Shown here: one piece after another, positions 16,007 to 25,505 of the stretch
How positions within the stretch are numbered: position 1 is the stretch's first letter
How the letters are laid out: each line of letters opens with the position of its first letter
From: Cedecea selenatireducens
GTDB lineage: Bacteria; Pseudomonadota; Gammaproteobacteria; Enterobacterales; Enterobacteriaceae
Reading direction: 5' to 3'
Assembly (NCBI RefSeq): GCF_042138895.1
Contig: NZ_JBHIKW010000010.1
Coordinates: forward strand, 87,283 to 151,282
Length of the DNA: 64,000 nt
The notes under the pieces: generated by a model
What the model was told of the DNA's origin: nothing
Databases searched by the model: none
Seen by the model: only the letters and a program-made list of their open reading frames with translations
Translations under genes and position numbers: made by a program

Positions 16007-18454
16007 TTATTCTTCGCAGGGAAGCAGTAACATATTTTGCGGATTGATATAGGCTGGTAATACAATGGTGCAGTGCGTAGCGCCATTCCATTTGGCCGTC
16101 AATGCCTGGTTGGCAGTGATGCCTGATAACCAGGTCAGTCCGTTGTCACCCACAATGCCCAATTCGACACCGTTTTTGTTTAGCACGCTGGTGCCAAAGG
16201 GCACGGGGCTGCCATCTCTCAGGCGCAGCGTTGCGGCGAGCTTGAGCCCCTTAATCACGTTTATGCTCTTGAAGCCAATGGCGCCATTTGTCAAAACTTG
16301 CTCTGCCACTGGAGAGCCAATGACTTCTATATCCTCAGGCAAGCGGGTGACATCAACCTCACTTCTTACCCGTGAATAGCTGCTCACACCGGCCTGCACG
16401 GCAATACCCATGCCGTTTGTAACCAGGTTTCTCCCCAGCGGGACATCGGCGATACCATCGGTGCCTATCATCACACGCGTTGCGCCGCGGTTACCCGAGG
16501 GATGCATTGCGACGCCTTTTGTCGTGGCGGTGATTCCCCCGTTTATATTCATGCCAGCGGAGGTATAGTTGTCTTCTTTCCAGCTAACGTTGGCTGACAT
16601 ATTCGCGAGTGAGCCATTGTGGTAATAAAATCCATTTACCAGGCCTTTGGCACCGTTATTCTTAGGCTTGTCGATACCGGTTTGTAAGCGATAACTATCG
16701 CCATTGTGAAGTTGCTGATACCACCCGGCGAGCTGGTTAATATTGTTTCTCGATATACTATTGCTATAGCTGACTGTGCCATTACCCAGAGGAATGCTCA
16801 GGTTGAGGTACACCATGTCATCCTGGCTGCGGTAATAATTGTTTCTTACGGCCGACAGGCTGAAAGTAATATTTTTCCATTCATGAAAATCAATATATTT
16901 GCTGAGGTTTAACGAGTAGCTATCATTGTTCCCTCCAGCCCAATAGGTCTTGTGTAAGAAATTGGCGCTCAGTGACATTTTTTGTTCGCTGAAGTTTTTC
17001 GTTAAGCTCACGCTGTACTGGCTGCGATCCCGGCGGCTGTCATCCCAGTCATTTTTATTGTTGATATAATCTGACATGCTGAAGAAATCGGAGTCCGAAT
17101 ACTGGATCCCTGAAACCGTGAACGTGCTATTTAACTGTTCAAAGTTTTTATAATACTTAAGTCGGTATGACTCACCCTTGTGACTGCTATTTTTAAAGGT
17201 TGTCTCTGCGTGCGTGATATCAGCGGATACAACACCTGCAATGCCTAAGCTTCGGGCTACGCCCAGCGCCGCACTTTTATAATCACCTGAGAGTATTGCT
17301 CCCGCGTAGGTGGACCATTCCCCCGACAGGCCACGAGACATTTCTGAGGTCACAAACAGCTCACCGCTGGTGTGGCGATGTCGGTCTTCCGGCCTGCCTA
17401 ATGCCAGTTTGTATTGCGTCTGCCCGGGCCGGGTCAGATAAGGCAGAGACGACGCCATGACCTGGTAATGCTGCGTGGAACCGTCCTGTTCTTTAATATC
17501 CACATCCAGCAGGCCTGACGTGGAGGTACTAAGCTGCTGGATGGTGAAAGGGCCTTCCGCGACAACCGTTTCATAGATAACGCGCCCTTGCTGGCTAACG
17601 GTTACGGTTGCATTGGTGCGCGCGATGCCGTTGACCTCCGGCGCGTAGCCACGCAGAGCCGGCGGGAGTTGTTTCTGGTCGCTGGCCAGCGACACGCCCC
17701 TGTAGCGCCAGGAGTCAAAAATGTCTGAGGTGAGATTATCTTCACCCAGCATCAATGCTGACTGAATCTCAGGTAATGCCCGGTACGCATAAAAACGATC
17801 CCAGTCAAAAGTCTGCCGGGTGCTCCGTTTATGGCCTGTTAAATGGCTGTAGTTTCCCTGATAGTCTCCCCTGAAGCGCCAGGCACCGGCGTTGAAGCCG
17901 AGAGTACCGTTGGTACTGGCAGTTTGAGATTGCGACCTGCCCTGATTTTTCCCCGTATTCAGATTCATGTTGTAATCCAGAATCATGCCGGTCAGGCCAT
18001 TGTCCCAGTAAGCAGGCGGCAGCCAGTTTGCATCGTGGTACTCAAGCATCTGAGGCGCGATGGAGAGGGAGAGTGATTCTTTAGAGAGATCGCCTTTAAC
18101 AACGGCACCTTCCAGCGCGTCCAGGTTGTAACACCCGTCAAACTGATGGCTTAAGACCCGATCTTTATATTCTTTTCGCAGCCCCAGTTTTTCCACAAGT
18201 TCTCGGGTAAGGCAGGCTTCGGTATTATCTTTTAGAGCAACAAAATTAATAACTGCATTTTCGGTAAGAATGGTTTTATTTAAATAAATATCGAATGAAT
18301 AAGTGCCAGGCATAATAAAGCCAGCATTGGAAAACATCGAAATATCAATGTTTTTCTTATCGTTGGCGTTCAGCAGATCGGTGTTGAACTCTACGGCATG
18401 CGCATCAATGCAGAAAAGTGCCAGAGAGAGGACCAGGATATGATTATTTTTCAT
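16007..18454 (-). CDS. Outer-membrane fimbrial usher
   Basis: About 815 aa from the ATG at 18454; a TTG at 18469 is an alternative start. The signal peptide MKNNHILVLSLALFCIDAHA leads to the usher N-terminal domain (VEFNTDLLNAND, then MFSNAGFIMPGTYSFDIYLN). The long beta-barrel and plug region follow (EDNLTSDIFDSWRYRGVSLA, PEVNGIARTNATVTVSQQGR, VAEGPFTIQQL, DGSTQHYQV), then the C-terminal domains ending CTIVLPAYINPQNMLLLPCE. Length and order are standard for the family. It forms the secretion pore and assembly platform for the fimbria. It is separated from the major pilin gene by a stem-loop that probably lowers its expression. Confidence 0.92.
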   Translation of the reverse strand: MKNNHILVLSLALFCIDAHAVEFNTDLLNANDKKNIDISMFSNAGFIMPGTYSFDIYLNKTILTENAVINFVALKDNTEACLTRELVEKLGLRKEYKDRVLSHQFDGCYNLDALEGAVVKGDLSKESLSLSIAPQMLEYHDANWLPPAYWDNGLTGMILDYNMNLNTGKNQGRSQSQTASTNGTLGFNAGAWRFRGDYQGNYSHLTGHKRSTRQTFDWDRFYAYRALPEIQSALMLGEDNLTSDIFDSWRYRGVSLASDQKQLPPALRGYAPEVNGIARTNATVTVSQQGRVIYETVVAEGPFTIQQLSTSTSGLLDVDIKEQDGSTQHYQVMASSLPYLTRPGQTQYKLALGRPEDRHRHTSGELFVTSEMSRGLSGEWSTYAGAILSGDYKSAALGVARSLGIAGVVSADITHAETTFKNSSHKGESYRLKYYKNFEQLNSTFTVSGIQYSDSDFFSMSDYINNKNDWDDSRRDRSQYSVSLTKNFSEQKMSLSANFLHKTYWAGGNNDSYSLNLSKYIDFHEWKNITFSLSAVRNNYYRSQDDMVYLNLSIPLGNGTVSYSNSISRNNINQLAGWYQQLHNGDSYRLQTGIDKPKNNGAKGLVNGFYYHNGSLANMSANVSWKEDNYTSAGMNINGGITATTKGVAMHPSGNRGATRVMIGTDGIADVPLGRNLVTNGMGIAVQAGVSSYSRVRSEVDVTRLPEDIEVIGSPVAEQVLTNGAIGFKSINVIKGLKLAATLRLRDGSPVPFGTSVLNKNGVELGIVGDNGLTWLSGITANQALTAKWNGATHCTIVLPAYINPQNMLLLPCEE

Positions 18455-18470
18455 CAGGAATTTATTCAAA

Positions 18471-18507
18471 AAGCATCCCCTGCAATATAGATCTGCAGAG
18501 GATGCTT
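18471..18507 (-). terminator. Attenuator hairpin between major pilin and usher genes
   Basis: AAGCATCC (18471-18478) pairs with GGATGCTT (18500-18507), and CTGCA/TGCAG extend the stem inward with one mismatch. On the minus strand TTTTTG follows. It sits between the pilin stop and the usher start, the usual place for a partial terminator that keeps pilin above usher expression. Confidence 0.75.
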
Positions 18508-18511
18508 ATTA

Positions 18512-19051
18512 TTACTCGTACGCTAAAGTGAAGTTGGTAATAGCGACAAAATCACCAGTCGTGATTGCAGCTGCTGAACCCGGCAGTTTTGCCAGGTATG
18601 CGTTATAGTTCAGCGTATTGCTACCTGGGGTAATGGAATGTGCGTTAGTCGGTGTAGCGCCCCATTTAACATCAGTGTTCTGCCAGTCAACCATGGTCAC
18701 GCCAACGCCATCAACGCCGGAAACATTGAGGTAGGTTTCGTCGGTTACCTGCTGGCCGCTAAAGGTCACTTTGACAGAGTCATCATCGCCATTTCCTGAA
18801 AGCGTGCAGTCTTTCAGCTCAATCAGTACTTCTTCAGGACCCGATTTTGCATCTGTGCTATTTAAATAAGATGCAGAAACCTGGCCAAAGTTAACTTCCT
18901 GAGTCGTTTTATCCGGGTCAATAGAGCATGGGGACTCAATAATGCTACCAATGAAACGAATTTGTCCCTGTCCCTGATCGGCTGCCATTGCACCAGTCGA
19001 TGCCATGAAAAGACCAACCATTGATGAAACCATTAATTTTTTATAAGCCAT
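18512..19051 (-). CDS. Major fimbrial subunit (pilin)
   Basis: 179 aa, first gene of the chaperone-usher operon. Signal peptide MAYKKLMVSSMVGLFMASTGAMA, then ADQGQGQIRFIGSIIESPCSI with conserved Cys42 and its partner Cys82 in ELKDCTLSG. The N-terminal donor strand (GQIRFIGSI) and the terminal strand (TTGDFVAITNFTLAYE, penultimate Tyr) are both typical of type 1-like pilins. AAGGAGA lies before the ATG. This is the likely shaft subunit. Its promoter is in the 500-bp AT-rich region upstream. Confidence 0.9.
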   Translation of the reverse strand: MAYKKLMVSSMVGLFMASTGAMAADQGQGQIRFIGSIIESPCSIDPDKTTQEVNFGQVSASYLNSTDAKSGPEEVLIELKDCTLSGNGDDDSVKVTFSGQQVTDETYLNVSGVDGVGVTMVDWQNTDVKWGATPTNAHSITPGSNTLNYNAYLAKLPGSAAAITTGDFVAITNFTLAYE

Positions 19052-19481
19052 TACTATTCTCCTTGTGCCTATTTATTTTTATAGGACGCAATATCCAATT
19101 ACGTCCCGGCACTGATAGTAATTATTTTTTGTAGTCTATTGAGGGGGAATGTCTGATGTTGCGGTTTTTTAGTTTCTAACTTCAAGTTTTGCGATTTTGC
19201 TTGCGCTTTATCGATATTTTATTTTTTGTTTTAATTGTTTTTTGGAATAAAATTCCATTGATTTGGGTGGTCGCGATTGATTGATTTGGTATTTTATACT
19301 TTGCTATATCAGTAAATAATCAATTAAGTTACATAACCGGATCGCGAAATACTGATAATTAGTTATTTCATTCACAATAGGGGAGAATTTTCAGGGCGAA
19401 TATTCCGAATAGGAAATTTAACTTCCGGGTGGGCGCAATAGGCTGGCAGTATTTGGGATTTAATATCTTGATCTTGAATAT
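19052..19481 (-). promoter_or_regulatory. AT-rich promoter region of the fimbrial operon
   Basis: About 430 bases without a gene between the pilin and the gor terminator. The region is strongly AT-rich, as expected for an H-NS-silenced fimbrial promoter. It contains TGGAAT-AAA-ATTCCA at 19243-19257 (6-bp inverted repeat, 3-bp spacer) and two Dam sites (GATC at 19340-19343 and 19470-19473, 130 bp apart). Two GATC sites about 102 bp apart are the basis of Pap phase variation, but the spacing and flanks differ here. No exact Lrp, fim-switch or LuxR site could be assigned. Confidence 0.4.
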
Positions 19482-19508
19482 AAAAAAGGCCAGAAAGAAT
19501 CTGGCCTT
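19482..19508 (-). terminator. Rho-independent terminator of gor
   Basis: On the minus strand AAGGCCAG and CTGGCCTT pair around a seven-base loop and run into TTTTTTA, 46 bases after the gor stop. Confidence 0.9.
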
Positions 19509-19553
19509 ATTGTTATTGCCCCGAATAAATGGGGCAGCGGAAGTTTTTCCGCA

Positions 19554-20906
19554 TTAACGCATGGTGACAAACTCTTCCGCCGCGGTCGGGTGGATAGCCA
19601 CGGTGTTGTCGAAGTCTTTCTTTGTCGCGCCCATTTTCAGCGCCACGGCGAAGCCCTGCAGGATTTCGTCCATGCCGAAGCCGATGCCGTGAATCCCGAC
19701 AATTTTCTCGTCCGGGCCCGCGCAGACCAGCTTCATGCGGCACGGCTGGCGGTGAGAGGTTACGGCGGTGTACATAGCGGTGAAGGAGGATTTGTAGACC
19801 TTCACGTTGTCATCGCCGTACTGCTCGCGCGCCTGTGGTTCGGTCAGGCCCACGGTGCCGATTGGCGGGTGGCTGAACACCACGGTTGGCACGTTGCTGT
19901 AGTCCAGGTGCTCGTCCGGTTTGTTGTTAAACAGGCGCTCGGACAGGCGACGGCCGGCGGCGACCGCGACAGGCGTCAGCTCAACCGCGCCGGTGTTATC
20001 ACCTACCGCATAGATGCCAGCCACGTTGGTGTTCTGGAACTTATCGACCTTGATATAACCTTTTTCGTCCAGCTCGACGCCGGTTACCTGCAGGTTGAAG
20101 TTGTCGTTAGCCGGTTCACGGCCAATTGCCCAAATCAGGGTATCGACGGTTTCAGAGCGGCCATCTTCCAGCTCCAGCGTCAGGCTACCGTCTGCGTTTT
20201 TCACTACCGCTTTCGGAATCGCGTTGGTGTGCAGGGTTGGGCCTTCTGCTTCAATCACTTCCAGCAGCGTTTCAACGATCAGCGGATCGAAGGTGCGCAG
20301 CGGCGCGTGTTTGCGCACGAACAGGTGCGTTTCAGAGCCCAGCGCGTTAATCACGCCCGCGATTTCCACCGCGATATAGCCCGCGCCGACAACCGCCACG
20401 CGTTTTGGCAGGCCCGGCAGCTCGAAGAAGCCGTCGGAGTCAATGCCGTATTCTGCGCCGGGGATGTTCGGGTGGCTTGGACGACCGCCGGTGGCGATCA
20501 GAATATGGTCCGCGGTGATGGTTTCGCCGTTAACTTCCACGGTGTGCGCATCCACAAACTTCGCAAAGCCGCGAATCACGTCAACGTTGTTCTTGCCCAA
20601 TACGTTGTCGTACGAGGTGTGAATGCGGTCGATATAGGCGGTACGGCTGGCGATCAGCTTGTCCCAGTCGAAATGGTTCAGCGTGGTGTCAAAGCCGTAG
20701 TCCGGGCCGTAGTTGTGAATCGCTTCGGCGATTTGCGCCGCATGCCACATCACTTTTTTAGGCACGCAGCCAACGTTGACGCAGGTGCCGCCCAGATCTT
20801 TCGCCTCAATCAGTGCGCACTTCTGCCCATACATTGCCGCACGGTTGATCGAGGCGATACCGCCGCTGCCGCCGCCAATGGCGAGGTAGTCATAATGTCT
20901 GGTCAT
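19554..20906 (-). CDS. gor: Glutathione reductase (NADPH)
   Basis: 450 aa, the same length as E. coli Gor. FAD-binding GGGSGG at 11-16, redox-active disulphide GGTCVNVGCVPKK (Cys42/Cys47), NADPH-binding GAGYIAVEIAG near 175, FAD motif YAVGDNTGAVELTPVA near 300, and the catalytic His439 in AIHPTAAEEF at the dimer interface. It reduces glutathione disulphide in the cytoplasm. In other enterobacteria oxidative stress regulators control it; no such site was identified here. It neighbours rlmJ as in E. coli. Confidence 0.97.
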   Translation of the reverse strand: MTRHYDYLAIGGGSGGIASINRAAMYGQKCALIEAKDLGGTCVNVGCVPKKVMWHAAQIAEAIHNYGPDYGFDTTLNHFDWDKLIASRTAYIDRIHTSYDNVLGKNNVDVIRGFAKFVDAHTVEVNGETITADHILIATGGRPSHPNIPGAEYGIDSDGFFELPGLPKRVAVVGAGYIAVEIAGVINALGSETHLFVRKHAPLRTFDPLIVETLLEVIEAEGPTLHTNAIPKAVVKNADGSLTLELEDGRSETVDTLIWAIGREPANDNFNLQVTGVELDEKGYIKVDKFQNTNVAGIYAVGDNTGAVELTPVAVAAGRRLSERLFNNKPDEHLDYSNVPTVVFSHPPIGTVGLTEPQAREQYGDDNVKVYKSSFTAMYTAVTSHRQPCRMKLVCAGPDEKIVGIHGIGFGMDEILQGFAVALKMGATKKDFDNTVAIHPTAAEEFVTMR

Positions 20907-20992
20907 GATGTTTCCCTTTTGAGTCGAAAATAAGGCGCGATTGTAGCGCGCCGGGGTAAAGGTTCTACCGATTGTTGTAAAAGGAACCGCCG

Positions 20993-21835
20993 TTATTCAG
21001 GCACAATCCAGCTCAACGTGGTCGAGCCGGTGCCCGTTGGCACCAGCTTTTTATGCAGCCACGGCAGCACGTTGGTCATCTGCTGTTCCAGCTTCCACGG
21101 CGGGTTGATCACAATCATGCCGGACGCCGTCATGCCGCGCTGGTCGCTGTCCGGACGAACCGCCAGCTCGATCTGCAGGATGCGGCGGATGCCGGTCTCT
21201 TCCAGGTCACGGACCATGCGTTTGATTTGCTGGCGCAGCACCACCGGGTACCACAGCGCATAGGTGCCTGTCGCAAAACGTTTGTAGCCTTCAGCAATCC
21301 CTTTCACCACGTCCTGATAGTCGGTTTTGATCTCATACGGTGGGTCGATGAGGATCAGGCCGCGACGGGAAACCGGCGGCAGCTTCGCTTTCAGCTGCTG
21401 GTAGCCGTCGGCGCGTTCAACGCGGGCGCGATCGTCTTTCTGGAACTCAGAGCGCAGCAGCGGGAAATCAGACGGATGCAGTTCGGTGAGCTGCAGGCTG
21501 TCCTGCTCGCGCAGCAGGTGGCGGGCAATCAGCGGAGAGCCTGGGTAATAACGCAGTTTGCCGCTGCGGTTCAGGTGATTCACCGCGCCAATGTAGGCTT
21601 CCAGCTCGGCAGGTAAATCGTCCTGCTGCCAGATGCGGGCGATACCTTCCAGATACTCGCCTGTACGCTCCGCATGCTCGCTGCTTAGCTGGTAACGACC
21701 GGCGCCTGCGTGGGTGTCGAGATAGAGAAACGGTTTCTCCTTCTCTTTGAGCGATTCAATAATCAGGCTTTGAACGGTGTGTTTCAGTACGTCGGCATGG
21801 TTACCGGCGTGAAAGCTGTGGCGATAGCTGAGCAT
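20993..21835 (-). CDS. rlmJ: 23S rRNA (adenine(2030)-N(6))-methyltransferase
   Basis: 280 aa, the length of E. coli RlmJ (formerly YhiR). It starts MLSYRHSFHAGNHADVLKH, which includes the N-terminal segment that closes over the active site. SAM motif region is YLDTHAGAGRY at about 42-52, and the N6-adenine methyltransferase DPPY box is LILIDPPYEI near residue 164. It methylates A2030 of 23S rRNA. The gene lies between gor and prlC as in related genomes, here with a phosphatase gene inserted on its prlC side. Confidence 0.96.
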   Translation of the reverse strand: MLSYRHSFHAGNHADVLKHTVQSLIIESLKEKEKPFLYLDTHAGAGRYQLSSEHAERTGEYLEGIARIWQQDDLPAELEAYIGAVNHLNRSGKLRYYPGSPLIARHLLREQDSLQLTELHPSDFPLLRSEFQKDDRARVERADGYQQLKAKLPPVSRRGLILIDPPYEIKTDYQDVVKGIAEGYKRFATGTYALWYPVVLRQQIKRMVRDLEETGIRRILQIELAVRPDSDQRGMTASGMIVINPPWKLEQQMTNVLPWLHKKLVPTGTGSTTLSWIVPE

Positions 21836-22030
21836 GGGGGATGGTGTTCCGCAAATAAGAAAACAAATTTCCCACAGTTTACCGCAGATTGCGGCGGATT
21901 ACCGCCCGGGCGCGGGGCTGTTTCAATCAGGTCGAAAACGTTTCAAAACATAAATGTGTCATAAAAGCGTCAAATTCCCAGGATAGCGTCGCAGCCAGGC
22001 AAGGTAATCGTTTGAATAAAAGGAAAAATA

Positions 22031-23302
22031 ATGAAACTCCGTATTTCTATGCTGGCAGCAGCGCTGGCCGTGGCTATGCCCGCGCTGGCGAAGGATGTGT
22101 CTCTCCCTCAGGCCGCGGCGATAGCCAATACCGTGACTCCGGCGAACAGCAGCCAGGCGTTTGATGATCTTGAAACGCAGTCCCTGGCGGCGCTCCGCAC
22201 TGCCCTGAAAGGCGATGCGGATAAGCTGACCCGCGACCAGCTGGATAAAGCCAAACAGAGCAAAAAGCTGGCGGATACCGCGTGGCTGAAGGCCAGCGGC
22301 TATGACTTCCAGACCAAAGCCAACCAGAAAGCGGGCATCGAGCTGCTTTCCGCGTTCAGCCAACTGCCCGACTCCGTGATTAAGCCGAACCTTGAAACGG
22401 TCACCAGCATCAACCTGAACGCCGTGCAGGCCTCCCGCCATCAGGCGCTGGCGGATGCAGAGGGCATTAACTATCTCTATTTCCTGAGCGACGCGATGGG
22501 GCCACGCCTGGGCAAAGCCTTCCTGGCTGCCTACGATAAAGGCGAGCTGAGCAAGGCCGCAGCGCTGATTAAAGCCTCTGAAGTCAGCACCAGCGCGGCG
22601 AAGAAGCACTTCAACAACCCGCGTCCGTTCCTGATCCAGGGCAACACCATCCATCTCGTGCCGGACGATGTGGTGGTGAAAGATAACAAGCCGTACACCG
22701 CAGACGGCGGCTCCTTCCCGAGCGGCCACACCAACACGGGTTACACCGACGCGTTGCTGATGGCCGAAATGGTGCCGGAGCGTTTTGAGGCCCTGGTTGA
22801 ACGCGGCGCGCGCTACGGTTACTCGCGCATTGTGCTGGGCGTGCATTACCCGCTGGACGTGATGGGTTCCCGCATGGTGGCGCAGCGTAACGTGGCTAAC
22901 TACCTGAACGACCCGAAATACCGCGCGTTGTTTAACGAAGCTCGCGATCAGCTGCGTACCGCGCTGGAAAAAGAGTGCGGCACCACTTTGGCTGAATGTG
23001 CGAAATCTTCCGCGAAAGACGATCCGTATCGTGCGCCAGCGATGAAAGAACTTTACCGCTTCACCATGACCTACGACCTGCCGCAGCAGAAGGGCGAGAA
23101 GCAGGTTCTGAAGGTGCCACAAGGGGCGGAAGTCCTGCTGGAAGCTGCGCTGCCTAAGCTTTCCGCCGCACAGCGCCGCGATCTGATGGTGAAAACGGCG
23201 TTACCTGCGGGCTACCCGCTGTCCGGCACGACGGCGGACCAGCAGTTCTGGCAGCGCCTGAACCTGCCTGCGGCCTACGCCATGGCGCAGAAATCCCACT
23301 GA
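22031..23302 (+). CDS. Periplasmic PAP2-family (class A-type) acid phosphatase
   Basis: 423 aa with signal peptide MKLRISMLAAALAVAMPALA. The three phosphatase motifs are complete: KKHFNNPRP (191-199, KxxxxxxRP), PSGH (230-233) and SRIVLGVHYPLD (265-276, SRxxxxxHxxxD), with His as nucleophile. PhoN/PhoC-type enzymes are about 250 aa. This one has roughly 100 extra residues before motif 1 and 130 after motif 3, so it is a larger subfamily whose substrate is unclear. It is a single gene inserted between rlmJ and prlC, ending in a good terminator. Confidence 0.85.
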   Translation: MKLRISMLAAALAVAMPALAKDVSLPQAAAIANTVTPANSSQAFDDLETQSLAALRTALKGDADKLTRDQLDKAKQSKKLADTAWLKASGYDFQTKANQKAGIELLSAFSQLPDSVIKPNLETVTSINLNAVQASRHQALADAEGINYLYFLSDAMGPRLGKAFLAAYDKGELSKAAALIKASEVSTSAAKKHFNNPRPFLIQGNTIHLVPDDVVVKDNKPYTADGGSFPSGHTNTGYTDALLMAEMVPERFEALVERGARYGYSRIVLGVHYPLDVMGSRMVAQRNVANYLNDPKYRALFNEARDQLRTALEKECGTTLAECAKSSAKDDPYRAPAMKELYRFTMTYDLPQQKGEKQVLKVPQGAEVLLEAALPKLSAAQRRDLMVKTALPAGYPLSGTTADQQFWQRLNLPAAYAMAQKSH

Positions 23303-23312
23303 TTCACCTTTC

Positions 23313-23335
23313 GGGGCGGCGTCTGCTGCCCCTTT
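23313..23335 (+). terminator. Terminator of the PAP2 phosphatase gene
   Basis: GGGGCGGC-GTCT-GCTGCCCC forms an 8-bp stem (one G-T pair) with a tetraloop followed by TTT, ten bases after the stop. Confidence 0.7.
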
Positions 23336-23363
23336 CCTGGCGAGCTAAGCGCAACGTCCGGGA

Positions 23364-23392
23364 TTGAAATTCGCTACACTTAACCCCATGCT
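23364..23392 (+). promoter_or_regulatory. Sigma32 (heat-shock) promoter of prlC
   Basis: TTGAAA at 23364-23369, a 14-base spacer, then CCCCATGCT at 23384-23392. This fits the RpoH consensus (CTTGAAA, 13-15 bases, CCCCATNT). The prlC (opdA) operon is known to be heat-shock regulated in Salmonella, and rpoH itself lies later in this window. Confidence 0.8.
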
Positions 23393-23454
23393 AGATCCCA
23401 TGCACAAAGCGCCGCTTGAGCGCTTCTCTCTCCCTTTTAATCAGGAACGCGCTT

Positions 23455-25497
23455 ATGACCAATCCATTACTGACTCCTTTTGAGCTGCCGCCGTTTTCCG
23501 CCATCAAACCTGAGCATGTTGTGCCGGCCGTGACCAAAGCGCTGGACGACTGCCGTGCGGCGGTGGAAAGCGTGGTCGCCCAGGGCGCGCCTTATAGCTG
23601 GCAGAACCTGGTTCAGCCGCTGGCGGAAGTGGACGATCGTCTGGGCCGCCTGTTCTCCCCGGTCAGCCATCTGAACTCGGTGCAGAACAGCCCGGAACTG
23701 CGCGAAGCCTATGAGCAGACATTGCCGTTGCTGTCCGAATACAGCACCTGGGTTGGCCAGCACGAAGGGCTGTACAACGCTTACCGCGACCTGCGCGACG
23801 GTGCGAACTACGCCAGCCTGAGCGTCGCCGAGAAGAAAGCGGTGGACAACGCCCTGCGCGACTTCGAGCTGTCCGGTATCGGCCTGCCAAAAGACAAACA
23901 GCAGCGTTACGGGGAGATCTCCGCTCGCCTGTCCGAGCTGGGGTCTACCTACAGCAACAACGTGCTCGATGCCACCATGGGCTGGAGCAAGCTGATTACC
24001 GATGAAGCCGAGCTGGCAGGCATGCCGGAAAGCGCATTGGCTGCGGCCCGCGCTCAGGCAGAAGCCAAAGAGCAGGACGGCTGGCTGCTGACGCTGGATA
24101 TTCCAAGCTATCTGCCGGTGCTGACCTACTGTGACAACCGCGCCCTGCGCGAAGAGATGTATCGCGCCTATTCAACGCGTGCTTCTGACCAGGGGCCGAA
24201 CGCCGGGAAGTGGGACAACACCCCGGTGATGGAAGAGATTCTGGCGCTGCGCCACGAACTGGCTCAGCTGTTGGGCTTTGGCAACTACGCGGAGAAATCC
24301 CTCGCCACCAAAATGGCGGAAAATCCGCAGCAGGTGCTGGAGTTCCTGTCTGACCTGGCAAAACGCGCTCGTCCACAGGGTGAAGCCGAGCTGGCTCAGC
24401 TGCGCGCCTATGCGAAAGAGCATTATGGCGTGGAAGAGCTGGAGCCGTGGGACATCACCTGGTATAGCGAAAAACAGAAACAGCACCTTTACAGCATCAG
24501 CGACGAGCAGCTGCGCCCGTACTTCCCGGAAGAGCGCGCGGTGAACGGCCTGTTCGAGGTTGTGAAGCGCATCTACGGCATTACCGCCAAAGAGCGTAAA
24601 GATATCGACGTCTGGCACCCGGACGTGCGCTTCTTCGAGCTGTATGACGACCAGGGCGAACTGCGCGGCAGCTTCTATCTCGATCTTTATGCTCGCGAGC
24701 ACAAACGCGGCGGGGCGTGGATGGATGACTGCGTGGGCAAAATGCGTCGCGCCGACGGTTCGCTGCAAAAGCCGGTGGCCTACCTGACCTGTAACTTCAA
24801 CCGCCCGGTGAACGGCAAACCTGCGCTGTTTACTCACGATGAAGTGATCACCCTGTTCCATGAGTTCGGCCACGGCCTGCACCATATGCTGACCAAAATC
24901 GAAACTGCGGGCGTGTCCGGCATCAACGGCGTGCCGTGGGATGCGGTCGAGCTGCCGAGCCAGTTTATGGAAAACTGGTGCTGGGAGCCGGAAGCGCTGG
25001 CGTTTATCTCCGGCCACTATGAAACGGGAGAATCTCTGCCTGTGGAACTGCTGGAAAAAATGCTGGCGGCGAAGAACTACCAGGCTGCGCTGTTTATTCT
25101 GCGCCAGCTGGAGTTCGGCCTGTTCGACTTCCGCCTGCATGCGGAATTCAACCCGGAGCAGGGCGCGAAAGTGCTGCAGACGCTGGCCGAGATTAAGAAA
25201 CAGGTTGCAGTGGTACCGGGGCCGAGCTGGGGCCGCTTCCCGCACGCCTTCAGCCACATCTTCGCGGGTGGCTACGCGGCGGGCTATTACAGCTACCTGT
25301 GGGCCGACGTGCTGGCGGCGGACGCTTACTCTCGCTTCGAAGAAGAAGGCATTTTCAACCGTGAAACCGGCCAGTCGTTCCTCGACCACATCCTGACCCG
25401 TGGCGGTTCGGAAGAGCCGATGGAGCTGTTCAAACGCTTCCGCGGGCGCGAGCCGCAGCTGGACGCGATGCTGGATCACTACGGTATTCAGGGCTAA
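23455..25497 (+). CDS. prlC: Oligopeptidase A (zinc metallopeptidase, M3 family)
   Basis: 680 aa from the ATG at 23455 (AGGA upstream), the length of E. coli PrlC; the frame is open 13 codons further but that start has no support. The zinc site is HEFGHGLHH at 469-477, with the third ligand Glu about 25-30 residues later (VELPSQFMENWCWE). It is a cytoplasmic oligopeptidase that degrades signal peptides and short products of other proteases. It is followed by rsmJ with eight bases between, one operon as in relatives, driven by a heat-shock-like promoter. Confidence 0.97.
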   Translation: MTNPLLTPFELPPFSAIKPEHVVPAVTKALDDCRAAVESVVAQGAPYSWQNLVQPLAEVDDRLGRLFSPVSHLNSVQNSPELREAYEQTLPLLSEYSTWVGQHEGLYNAYRDLRDGANYASLSVAEKKAVDNALRDFELSGIGLPKDKQQRYGEISARLSELGSTYSNNVLDATMGWSKLITDEAELAGMPESALAAARAQAEAKEQDGWLLTLDIPSYLPVLTYCDNRALREEMYRAYSTRASDQGPNAGKWDNTPVMEEILALRHELAQLLGFGNYAEKSLATKMAENPQQVLEFLSDLAKRARPQGEAELAQLRAYAKEHYGVEELEPWDITWYSEKQKQHLYSISDEQLRPYFPEERAVNGLFEVVKRIYGITAKERKDIDVWHPDVRFFELYDDQGELRGSFYLDLYAREHKRGGAWMDDCVGKMRRADGSLQKPVAYLTCNFNRPVNGKPALFTHDEVITLFHEFGHGLHHMLTKIETAGVSGINGVPWDAVELPSQFMENWCWEPEALAFISGHYETGESLPVELLEKMLAAKNYQAALFILRQLEFGLFDFRLHAEFNPEQGAKVLQTLAEIKKQVAVVPGPSWGRFPHAFSHIFAGGYAAGYYSYLWADVLAADAYSRFEEEGIFNRETGQSFLDHILTRGGSEEPMELFKRFRGREPQLDAMLDHYGIQG

Positions 25498-25505
25498 TCC
25501 ACCAC

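Noticed and set aside
19590..20933. 447-codon open frame opposite gor
   Set aside because: Exact antisense shadow of a fully recognised gene with high GC third positions; the translation resembles no protein family.
21959..23122. 387-codon open frame opposite the PAP2 phosphatase
   Set aside because: Antisense of a gene with intact catalytic motifs and a signal peptide; no ribosome site or family features.
24172..25479. 435-codon open frame opposite prlC
   Set aside because: Shadow of a 680-aa peptidase gene; low-complexity translation typical of GC-rich antisense frames.
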